Source: UBA11710 sp049287025
Lineage (GTDB): Bacteria; Patescibacteriota; Patescibacteriia; Magasanikbacterales; UBA922
Reading direction: 5' to 3'
Assembly: GCA_049287025.1 (NCBI GenBank)
Contig: JBAQFA010000068.1
Location: 1-33,859, forward strand
DNA length: 33,859 nt
Shown here: positions 22,748 to 28,492 of the stretch, one piece after another
Layout of the letters: the number at the start of each line of letters is the position of its first letter
Numbering within the stretch: the stretch's first letter is position 1
The notes under the pieces: model-generated
Told to the model about the DNA's origin: nothing
Seen by the model: only the letters and a program-made list of their open reading frames with translations
The model's database searches: none
Position numbers and translations under genes: made by a program

Positions 22748-22786
22748 ACATACGGATTACGGATAATCCTGATTTACGGATAAAGA
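22748..22786. repeat. Word repeat (TACGGATAATCCTGATTTACGG)
   Basis: Iterated TACGGAT(T/A)A and GATAATCCTGAT words, related to the inverted repeats of GxxExxY unit 1 (TATCCTGATAATCCAGATTA and TACGGATAA). No gene accompanies this copy. The rest of the gap to 22846 shows nothing I can name. Confidence 0.6.
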
Positions 22787-22845
22787 CATATTTTATCATA
22801 ATGGTGGTGCATTTAGATTAGACTACTGCCTTTTATGTTCTATGC

Positions 22846-22874
22846 TTGACAAAAATATTATTCCATGTTAATAT
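22846..22874 (+). promoter_or_regulatory. Promoter of GC-rich unit C
   Basis: TTGACA (22846-22851), 17-base spacer, TAATAT (22869-22874). Leader of about 85 bases before the ORF. Confidence 0.75.
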
Positions 22875-22965
22875 TTAGTGTCAATTAAATATTGTTTTTC
22901 GTGAATCTAGCAAAGAAATAAACATTTTTTTGCTGGCGGTGCGAAAACCACAAGGAGACAAGTAC

Positions 22966-23235
22966 ATGAAAGGCGTGATTACTCAACAGCAGTGGAATGA
23001 TGTCCAGCCGGGCCAGCAGCGCTTGGTGGATGAACGTGGTGATGCCTGGGACATCACCGGCGAGGGTCACCACACCTTCGGACGTGTGCTTCGTCTGCGG
23101 CGTCAAGTGGACAAGCATGAGGAAGACTTCGTGATGACGTCCATCTACGAGGGTGGTCCCCACATCGTCGAGATGGAAGAGTACGCCATCATGGTGGAGT
23201 TCCACGGTCCTAGCGTTCATTTCGTCAACGTGTAG
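22966..23235 (+). CDS. GC-rich small ORF C (89 aa), unknown function
   Basis: 89 residues. I chose the ATG at 22966 because AAGGAGA stands 8 bases upstream; the in-frame ATG-like start at 22930 has none. The product is acidic and rich in His, Glu and Val: MKGVITQQQWNDVQPGQQRL, DERGDAWDITGEGHHTFGRV, then EGGPHIVEMEEYAIMVEFHG. No family is recognised. There is strong G/C third-position preference against an AT-rich background. It has a consensus-like promoter and its own terminator. The coding case is the best of the four units because promoter, SD, frame and composition agree. Confidence 0.6.
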   Translation: MKGVITQQQWNDVQPGQQRLVDERGDAWDITGEGHHTFGRVLRLRRQVDKHEEDFVMTSIYEGGPHIVEMEEYAIMVEFHGPSVHFVNV

Positions 23236-23339
23236 GACTCGATCTGGACCGTGTCGTCAGCCATTATCAGCAAAGTATATAGTCTCGCTGGTCGTGGCGG
23301 ATGGAAAACGCGGTCGATGGTCGCTGGAGAGGAGGGAAA

Positions 23340-23378
23340 ATGACGTGGACCTGGAGGACCACGTCAAACTCTCTTTGA
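23340..23378 (+). CDS. Possible 12-codon mini-ORF in the unit C 3' region
   Basis: AGGAGGG precedes an ATG by 4 bases. The frame reads MTWTWRTTSNSL then TGA. Its first codons lie inside a hairpin GACGTGG/CCACGTC (23342-23365). A strong SD on such a short frame could be a leader peptide or a chance product of a GA-rich structured RNA. There is no same-strand gene after the terminator for it to regulate. Confidence 0.25.
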   Translation: MTWTWRTTSNSL

Positions 23379-23408
23379 AAATTATTTTAAATAGTTTTTA
23401 GAGAGTTT
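23342..23408 (+). other. Structured 3' region of GC-rich unit C
   Basis: Hairpin GACGTGG/CCACGTC (23342-23365) is followed immediately by a large-loop hairpin with arms AAACTCTCT (23366-23374) and AGAGAGTTT (23400-23408). The upstream stretch 23236-23340 is GC-rich without an obvious frame of its own. Confidence 0.6.
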
Positions 23409-23412
23409 TAAA

Positions 23413-23449
23413 AACAAAAAACCGCTTAGAATTTCTAAGTGGTTTTTTA
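23413..23449. terminator. Bidirectional terminator, unit C / FkbM-type gene
   Basis: AAAAACCGCTTAGA/TCTAAGTGGTTTTT with loop ATT, flanked by A-rich and T-rich tracts. It ends unit C and the convergent methyltransferase gene (stop 23447). Confidence 0.85.
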
Positions 23450-24154
23450 TATCTTTTTATTTCTGCAAAGAAGAAGTCCGAACTTCTTATCATAATGATT
23501 GGGAAAATGTTCTACAGAAAATCCATGTGAACGGAAAATATTTTCCAAGTCTATGTGTTTATTATTTTCTGTTTCATGATATTCAACGGCAATGTTTTCT
23601 ACTATATTCAATATTCCATCTTCTACATTCTCAAATATTTCAAACTCTGCTCCCTCAATATCCATCTTAAGTAAACCTATTTTATCCAGTTTATTTTTTA
23701 AAATCATTTTTTCCAAATTAGTTGCCGATACCTCAATTTCTTTGTTAGCTGGGTCAACAATGTAACAATTTAACAATGGAACAATATGATTATGTGAATT
23801 CTTCGACAATTGCAATGTTACTTCACTTTCTTCACTAGCAATCAAAGCTGTTTGTTTAACAACAACGTTTTTACAATGATTCAATTTCAAATTTTCTTTC
23901 ATCAACGCAAAGTTGCTTGGTTCTGGCTCTAGGGCAATGATTTTTACTTTTGGATTTAAAACAGAGGCGTAGATTGAAAATAAACCAATGTGAGCACCGA
24001 TGTCCAGAATACAGTTTTTATTATCCAATATTATGTTTTCAGTGGAACGATACATTTTGTCAACAAAAATTTCGTCAATAACAGACAAATCAGAATCATC
24101 GCGATAATTGATTTCTATATTTTGGTGGTTGAATTTTATTTGTTTTGATAACAT
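23447..24154 (-). CDS. FkbM-family methyltransferase
   Basis: 235 residues from the ATG at 24154; an upstream TTG at 24172 is possible but less likely. SAM-binding motif I is NCILDIGAHIGLFSIYA at about residues 46-62, then acidic motif II IIALEPEPSNF. The FkbM-type C-terminal signature IGLLKMDIEGAEFEIFE is clear, followed by IAVEYHETEN. FkbM proteins O-methylate sugars or small molecules, and stand-alone copies are common among surface-polysaccharide genes. Here there is no glycan cluster next to it, so the substrate is open. Preceded by an AT-rich word repeat (24166-24245). Confidence 0.9.
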   Translation of the reverse strand: MLSKQIKFNHQNIEINYRDDSDLSVIDEIFVDKMYRSTENIILDNKNCILDIGAHIGLFSIYASVLNPKVKIIALEPEPSNFALMKENLKLNHCKNVVVKQTALIASEESEVTLQLSKNSHNHIVPLLNCYIVDPANKEIEVSATNLEKMILKNKLDKIGLLKMDIEGAEFEIFENVEDGILNIVENIAVEYHETENNKHIDLENIFRSHGFSVEHFPNHYDKKFGLLLCRNKKI

Positions 24155-24165
24155 AAATTTTATGG

Positions 24166-24245
24166 AACACAAATTACCAAAATGACCAAAATATGCTAAA
24201 ATTAAATTTGTGAAAATTTGTGGTAATTTGGGAAATTTGAGTTCT
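24166..24245. repeat. AT-rich inverted word repeat (CAAATTACCA family)
   Basis: ACACAAATTACCAAAATGAC then CAAAATATG is mirrored by AAAATTTGTGGTAATTTGGG then AAATTTGAG. It lies between the methyltransferase start and the rpmA terminator and overlaps the region where a promoter would be expected. Confidence 0.65.
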
Positions 24246-24260
24246 ATTTTTATTTTAGTG

Positions 24261-24287
24261 AAAACAAATCCCCCAAGAAGGGGGATT
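24261..24287 (-). terminator. Terminator of rpmA
   Basis: Minus strand AATCCCCC/GGGGGATT with loop TTCTT, then TTTGTTTT. Just after the rpmA stop. Confidence 0.85.
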
Positions 24288-24291
24288 GAAA

Positions 24292-24573
24292 TTATTTTCC
24301 TGGAATGATATTGACAAACTTAGTCATTTTTAGAGAACCATCAAATTTGGTTTTCTTTCTTTGATTAAATTTGACTATTCCACCAAGGATGGAATAAAGT
24401 GTATCATCTTTACCTTTTTTAACGTTTTTACCAGGATGAATTCTGGTACCGCGTTGTCTGACCAAGACTTGGCCTGATCTAACAGTTTGACCATCACCAA
24501 CTTTGGTGCCGAGATATTGTGGTTGGGAATCTCGTCCCAGACGGGTAGAACCACCCGCTTTTTTGTGTGACAT
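24292..24573 (-). CDS. rpmA: 50S ribosomal protein L27
   Basis: 93 residues from the ATG at 24573 (MSHKKAGGSTRLGRDS); an upstream start would add an unrelated leader. The basic N-terminus reaches the peptidyl-transferase centre in other ribosomes. GTKVGDGQTVRSGQVLVRQR followed by GTRIHPGKNVKKGKDDTLYS is diagnostic. The first residues are directly the mature-type sequence, so no N-terminal processing peptide of the Firmicutes type is evident. rplU (L21), usually next to rpmA, is absent. A leader of about 160 bases with structure and a consensus promoter precedes it. Confidence 0.97.
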   Translation of the reverse strand: MSHKKAGGSTRLGRDSQPQYLGTKVGDGQTVRSGQVLVRQRGTRIHPGKNVKKGKDDTLYSILGGIVKFNQRKKTKFDGSLKMTKFVNIIPGK

Positions 24574-24734
24574 ATCTATCAGGATACAAGATACACATAG
24601 CAAAATGCAAATTTTGTTGGTGTAAGTTGAATCATTATTTCCACTACTTGAGGCGACTAACCTTACAGAGGTAGTGAGCTATTCAATATATGCCTCCTTA
24701 CTCATATATCGCCGCTAATCATGACGTAATTTGT
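24574..24734 (-). promoter_or_regulatory. Structured 5' leader of rpmA
   Basis: Minus strand: ATATATG/CATATAT arms bracket AGTAAGGAGG. GGAGGC can pair with a later GCCTC, and CACTAC pairs with GTAGTG further down. The AAGGAGG is a perfect SD 6 bases before a TTG that opens a 7-codon frame (NSSLPL then TAA). It is far from the rpmA ATG, so it may drive a leader peptide or be a sequestration element. It resembles the idea of ribosomal-protein leaders but I do not recognise a known class. Confidence 0.5.
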
Positions 24735-24740
24735 GGCCAC

Positions 24741-24769
24741 ATTATATATAATTTTAGTTTTCTTGTCAA
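24741..24769 (-). promoter_or_regulatory. rpmA promoter
   Basis: Minus strand TTGACA (24769-24764), 17-base spacer, TATAAT (24746-24741): full consensus. Its -35 box overlaps the -35 of the divergent nfu promoter. Confidence 0.85.
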
Positions 24770-24791
24770 GAGAGAGATTTTCGGGTATAAT
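24763..24791 (+). promoter_or_regulatory. Promoter of the Nfu-type gene, back-to-back with rpmA
   Basis: TTGTCA (24763-24768), 17-base spacer, TATAAT (24786-24791). The sequence TTGTCAA reads as -35 on both strands, so RNA polymerase cannot occupy both promoters at once. Confidence 0.75.
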
Positions 24792-24843
24792 TTAGCTAAA
24801 TTAAGATGAGATAAATGTCTGAATAATTTGTGTTTTTTGAGTT

Positions 24844-25083
24844 ATGACTTTGAAAGAAAAAGTACAAAAAGCTATAGAGGAAATAATCAATCCTCGTTTG
24901 ACTATGCATAGCGGGGGAGTAGAATTAATTAGTGTGGATGAAGAAAAATATACTGCCACGATTAAGTTTGCTGGCATGTGTGTGGGTTGCCCGATGGCTG
25001 GTATGACTTTTGAAGGTTTAGTTGAGGCGGAATTGATGAGTGAAATTCCAGAATTGCGTCAGGTAATTAATATTGTAAATTGA
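24844..25083 (+). CDS. Nfu-type Fe-S cluster scaffold domain protein
   Basis: 79 residues, just the NifU C-terminal (Nfu) domain. The helix EKVQKAIEEIINPRL is followed by HSGGVELISV (usually GGD/GGVxLVxV) and the cluster-binding CVGCPMAGMTF with the CxxC pair. This domain transiently holds a [4Fe-4S] cluster for delivery to apo-enzymes. The radical-SAM MtaB-like protein encoded at 28489-29739 would be a plausible client. No other isc or suf gene is in the window. It starts about 45 bases downstream of its predicted transcription start. Confidence 0.92.
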   Translation: MTLKEKVQKAIEEIINPRLTMHSGGVELISVDEEKYTATIKFAGMCVGCPMAGMTFEGLVEAELMSEIPELRQVINIVN

Positions 25084-25109
25084 AAATTTTAAATTGTAAA
25101 TTTTGGAGT

Positions 25110-25460
25110 ATGTACCCAATCAAACTATATTTCAAACATCTGCCACATCTGATTATGTTGCCATTAGGCTTGTTATTAAATTTGGCATCTTGGGTTTGGC
25201 TTTTGTGGCAGATCAAACCGCAAGCTGATCCAATTTTTTTGCATTATAATGTTTTGTTCGGTGTAGACTTTATTGGTGAGTGGTGGAAAGTTTTGTATTT
25301 GCCAATCGTGGGTCTATTTATTTTTTTGTTGAATGGTATTTTGGCTTGGGTATTATTTAGCAAAGATAAATTTGTCGCTGAACTTTTAAATTTTATATCA
25401 GTATTTTGTCAAATAATAATTTTGATTGCAGCAGCACTACTAGTGTTTCTTAATGTTTAA
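25110..25460 (+). CDS. Small membrane protein, three helices, unknown
   Basis: 116 residues from the ATG at 25110, which has GGAG close upstream; a TTG at 25080 would overlap the nfu stop. Hydrophobic segments are at about 14-35 (LIMLPLGLLLNLASWVWLLW), 62-84 (YLPIVGLFIFLLNGILAWVL) and 92-115. The loop PQADPIFLHYNVLFGVDFIG between the first two, rich in aromatics with Asp and His, is typical of a recurring CPR hypothetical family, but I have no function. Probably co-transcribed with the Nfu-type gene. Confidence 0.7.
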   Translation: MYPIKLYFKHLPHLIMLPLGLLLNLASWVWLLWQIKPQADPIFLHYNVLFGVDFIGEWWKVLYLPIVGLFIFLLNGILAWVLFSKDKFVAELLNFISVFCQIIILIAAALLVFLNV

Positions 25461-25471
25461 ATTGTCTAAAT

Positions 25472-25951
25472 GCGATACTAATATACGAATGCATACTAAT
25501 TATACTAATTTATTTTTGATATGGAGGAGAATAAATTGATATATAAAGAGTTATCTTACGAAATTACTGGTATTTTATTTGAAGTCCATAATGAATTAGG
25601 AAGATTTTCTAGAGAAAAACAATATTGTGATGTTTTGGAAGATAAATTAAAATTAAAAAATAAAAAATATAAGAGAGAATTCAGAGTCAGCGACACAGGT
25701 AATATTGTTGATTTTGTGGTTAATGATCAAATAGTAATTGAGGCTAAAGCTAAGAGTACTTTAACTAAAGAAGATTATTATCAATTACAAAGATATCTAC
25801 AGTCTACTGGTTTAAAATTAGGTTTATTAGTAAATTTTAGGAATAGGTATTTAAAGCCGATTAGAGTAGTTAGAATAGATACTGACGTTAGAAAAAAGTT
25901 TACTAAGAATGATTAGTATTATTGGTATAAATTAGTATATTAGCATCGTAT
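25472..25951. mobile_element. Inverted-repeat-bounded GxxExxY unit 2
   Basis: Left arm 25472-25510 (GCGATACTAATATACGAATG, then CATACTAATTATACTAAT) and the reverse complement of the right arm 25912-25950 (ACGATGCTAATATACTAATT, then TATACCAATAATACTAAT) match at about 31 of 37 aligned positions, and both are built from ATACTAAT words. The GxxExxY stop codon lies in the right arm, and the ftsW ATG (25950) lies at its outer edge. The layout is the same as unit 1 but with an unrelated repeat sequence. Confidence 0.6.
25521..25916 (+). CDS. GxxExxY family protein, second copy
   Basis: 131 residues. LSYEITGILFEVHNELGRFS then REKQY corresponds to the family N-terminus. NIVDFVVNDQIVIEAKAKST carries the D...ExK nuclease-like core, and DYYQLQRYLQSTGLKLGLLV then NFRNRYLKPIRVVR the tail. 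It aligns along its whole length with the 15210-15623 product, with clear divergence, so these are old paralogues or independent acquisitions. AGGAG lies just after the ATG rather than before it. Its bordering inverted repeats are of a different sequence from unit 1. Confidence 0.88.
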   Translation: MEENKLIYKELSYEITGILFEVHNELGRFSREKQYCDVLEDKLKLKNKKYKREFRVSDTGNIVDFVVNDQIVIEAKAKSTLTKEDYYQLQRYLQSTGLKLGLLVNFRNRYLKPIRVVRIDTDVRKKFTKND

Positions 25952-27053
25952 GGTTCAAATACAAAAGAATACAGATTATATTTTATTATCATATTTTGGA
26001 ATTCTTTTGGTTTTTGGTTTGATAATGTTGACCTCTGCCAGTTCGCCGGTTGGTTATGAAAGATTTGGTAATGCTTATTTTTTTATAAAAAATCAATTAT
26101 TGCATGGGGTATTGCCAGGTTTAATTTTATTTTTGATTTTAGCCAAAATTGATTATCATATTTTAAAAAGATATGCCAGTTGGATTTTTGTTGGTATGAT
26201 TTTTTTGTTAGTACTAGTATTTATCCCTGGGCTTGGTTCTAATTATGATACCAATGCGCATAGTTGGATAAATATATTTGGTTTGTCATTTCAACCAGCA
26301 GAGTTTGCTAAGTTGGGGATGATAATTTTTATGGCCGGATTGTTATCAAGTATGGGGCGGGATATTGAAAATTTTAAACAAGGCTTTTTATTAAGTTTGG
26401 GGATTGGTTTTATTCCGATTGCTTTGGTAATATTACAACCAGACGTTGGTACAGTGTCAATTTTATTTAGTATTTTGTTTGCGATGTTATTTTTATCTGG
26501 AGCCAGGTGGTCGCATATTTTAGGTTTAGCTGGAGTAGGTTTATCAGGTTTAGTTGTCATGGTATTAATTGCGCCATATCGGGCAGCCAGACTCATGACT
26601 TTTCTTCATCCCGAGCTAGATCCTCAGGGGATTGGCTATCATATTAATCAAGCTTTTTTGGCCATTGGTTCGGGGGGATTTTTTGGTCGGGGTTTGGGTC
26701 ATTCTTTACAAAAATATCAATATTTACCTGAAGTGCATTCCGATAGTATATTTGCAATTATTGCCGAAGAAATGGGATTATTGTTTGCTGTGGCGGTGGT
26801 AGTATTACTTATTTTAATTATTTTTCGTGGTTTAAAATTAGCTAAGAATGCTCCAGATCAATTTGGTCGTTTGCTCGTTGGTGGTATAATAATTTGGTTT
26901 GCGGTGCAATCGTTTTTAAATATTGGCGCGATTGTGGGTGTATTACCAATGACGGGTGTACCATTGCCTTTTATTAGTCATGGTGGTACCGCTCTCATGG
27001 TTGCGATGGGGGCAGTGGGGATATTGATTAATATTAGTAAACACGCAGAATGA
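25950..27053 (+). CDS. ftsW: SEDS peptidoglycan glycosyltransferase, FtsW-type
   Basis: 367 residues, about ten membrane helices. SEDS hallmarks are present: HSWINIFGLSFQPAEFAKLG, QPDVGT, GYHINQAFLAIGSGGFFGRG then LG, QKYQYLPEVHSDSIFAIIAE, and VPLPFISHGGTALM near the C-terminus. The protein polymerises lipid II at the septum (FtsW) or side wall (RodA). The murG-like gene next door favours FtsW. The ATG coincides with the outer end of the GxxExxY unit 2 inverted repeat, so the 5' leader has been replaced or set by that repeat. The stop at 27051-27053 touches the next hairpin repeat. Confidence 0.93.
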   Translation: MVQIQKNTDYILLSYFGILLVFGLIMLTSASSPVGYERFGNAYFFIKNQLLHGVLPGLILFLILAKIDYHILKRYASWIFVGMIFLLVLVFIPGLGSNYDTNAHSWINIFGLSFQPAEFAKLGMIIFMAGLLSSMGRDIENFKQGFLLSLGIGFIPIALVILQPDVGTVSILFSILFAMLFLSGARWSHILGLAGVGLSGLVVMVLIAPYRAARLMTFLHPELDPQGIGYHINQAFLAIGSGGFFGRGLGHSLQKYQYLPEVHSDSIFAIIAEEMGLLFAVAVVVLLILIIFRGLKLAKNAPDQFGRLLVGGIIIWFAVQSFLNIGAIVGVLPMTGVPLPFISHGGTALMVAMGAVGILINISKHAE

Positions 27054-27125
27054 TAATCTTATAATCTTTTAATCTTAAATTTTTTGTTTTGTATCGGTTA
27101 TAAGATTGAAAGATTAAAAGATTAT
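27052..27125. repeat. Hairpin word repeat (AATCTT/AAGATT) between ftsW and murG
   Basis: GATAATCTTATAATCTTTTA then ATCTTAAAT is mirrored by ATAAGATTGAAAGATTAAAA then GATTAT. It begins within the ftsW stop codon and ends 17 bases before the murG ATG. The AAGATTGAAAGATTAA words recur inside the mtaB-like gene (29010-29046). Confidence 0.8.
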
Positions 27126-27141
27126 TTGTTTAATAATTTAT

Positions 27142-28218
27142 ATGAAGATTATTTTTTCCGGTGGCTACACCTTAGGTCCAGTGACACCACTGTTAGCAGT
27201 TCACGATGCTATCAAAGAAAAATATCCGCAAGCGGAGTTTCTTTGGGTAGGTACGACCAAGGGTCCAGAAAAAAAGTTAATTGAAGAAAAGGGGATTAGA
27301 TTTATTACTCTTACTTCAGGTAAGATTAGGCGGTATTTATCGATATGGAATTTTGTAGATATTTTTCGGATTATAATTGGTTTTTTTGAGAGTTGGAAAA
27401 TTATGTGGGTGGAGCGACCAGATGTTTGTATTTCGGCTGGTGGTTTTGTATCAGTGCCTTTGCATTGGTCGGCATGGCTCTTTGGCGTGCCAACTTGGAT
27501 TCATCAACAAGATGTAGTGGTCGGTATGTCCAATCGTCTCATGTCGCCAATTGCCAATATTATTACGACCGCATTAGAAAAAAATCTTAAAGAATTTAAT
27601 AAGAAGAAAACTTTTTGGTTAGGCAATCCAATTCGAGAAGATGTCTTAAATGGGAATAAAACTGAAGCTTATAAATTATTTAATTTACAACCTGGCTTAC
27701 CAGTGGTGTTTGCGACTGGTGGAGGAACAGGTTCAATGCGAGTCAATCAATTAATTATTGAGACAGTTCAGCATTTAAAAGGTTTTGCTCAGATAATTCA
27801 TTTGTCTGGTAAAGAACGACCACAAGAATTAGTAGAGCGAGCGGTCAATCTTTTTGATTTCTATCAAGTCCATCAATTTTTTACTTATGAAATGGCGAGT
27901 GCTTATGCGGTGGCTGACATTGTAATTTCTCGTGGTGGGTTTGGTACCCTGACCGAGATCGCGGCTTTGGGAAAGATTGCGATTATTATTCCCAAGCCAG
28001 GTCATCAAGAAGAAAATGTAAAATTTTTGTCCGAGGCTGGAGCAGTAATTTTGGTAGATGAAAATATTTCTGATGGTAATTATTTGGCCAAGACTATTCG
28101 CAATTTGCTAGATGATAAAATAAAACAAAAACAATTGTGCATGCAATTGAATAAGATGTTGCCTTTGGCGAGTAAAGAAAATATTTTAGAGGTGTTTGAA
28201 AGATTAATAAATAAATAG
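27142..28218 (+). CDS. murG: MurG-like UDP-GlcNAc lipid I glycosyltransferase, divergent
   Basis: 358 residues, GT-B fold. It would add GlcNAc to lipid I on the inner membrane face, feeding FtsW. Seen: SAGGFVSVPLHWSAWLFGVP then TWIHQQDVVVGMSNRLMSPI (usual HEQN is HQQD), LGNPIREDV, FATGGGTGSMRVNQLI (the C-domain glycine loop), and SRGGFGTLTEIAALGKIAII then PKPGHQEENVKFL, matching MurG SRAG...E...HQ..N. The N-terminal loop, normally GGTGGHxxPALA, reads SGGYTLGPVTPLLAV: the second Gly pair and the His are lost. It is shared with ftsW as a pair, so I keep MurG, but the substrate loop is unusual. Confidence 0.82.
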   Translation: MKIIFSGGYTLGPVTPLLAVHDAIKEKYPQAEFLWVGTTKGPEKKLIEEKGIRFITLTSGKIRRYLSIWNFVDIFRIIIGFFESWKIMWVERPDVCISAGGFVSVPLHWSAWLFGVPTWIHQQDVVVGMSNRLMSPIANIITTALEKNLKEFNKKKTFWLGNPIREDVLNGNKTEAYKLFNLQPGLPVVFATGGGTGSMRVNQLIIETVQHLKGFAQIIHLSGKERPQELVERAVNLFDFYQVHQFFTYEMASAYAVADIVISRGGFGTLTEIAALGKIAIIIPKPGHQEENVKFLSEAGAVILVDENISDGNYLAKTIRNLLDDKIKQKQLCMQLNKMLPLASKENILEVFERLINK

Positions 28219-28237
28219 AGATAAAATTGAGATATTT

Positions 28238-28266
28238 AAAATAACAGCTTTTAAGCTGTTATTTTA
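28238..28266. terminator. Bidirectional terminator, murG / DUF1653
   Basis: Perfect palindrome AAAATAACAGCTT/AAGCTGTTATTTT around TT. It overlaps the DUF1653 stop codon on the minus strand and serves murG on the plus strand. Confidence 0.85.
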
Positions 28267-28492
28267 ATTCAGAATCTGAAATAAATTTAAAATGCGGGAC
28301 TTTTTGGCCTTGATATTCTACTTCATCAATAAATAAATTTATTGGTCTGGCCCAGAGTTTACTTTCTGGGTTATCATACAGCGCTTCATAAATTACAAAT
28401 TCTTCCAAAGTTTCACTGTGTTTGCCAACACCAAAGACCCGATATTTATTACCCTTGTAGTGTTCGTAAATTCCTGGTTTTATAGTGCTCAT
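28259..28492 (-). CDS. DUF1653 domain protein
   Basis: 77 residues. IKPGIYEHYKGNKYRVFGVG then KHSETLEEFVIYEALYDNPE followed by LWARPINLFIDEVEYQG matches the DUF1653 pattern (GxYxHYKG, HSET, VvYxxLY, WaRPxxxF). Function is not established. The ATG overlaps the stop of the MtaB-like gene (ATGA-type overlap), so it is translationally coupled as the second gene of that operon. Confidence 0.92.
   Translation of the reverse strand: MSTIKPGIYEHYKGNKYRVFGVGKHSETLEEFVIYEALYDNPESKLWARPINLFIDEVEYQGQKVPHFKFISDSELK

Noticed and set aside
22885..23401. Minus-strand 111-codon frame and plus-strand 82-codon frame over unit C
   Set aside because: The minus frame overlaps the promoter of C. The plus frame has no SD and runs into the terminator hairpins. 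The SD-bearing frame at 22966 is better supported.
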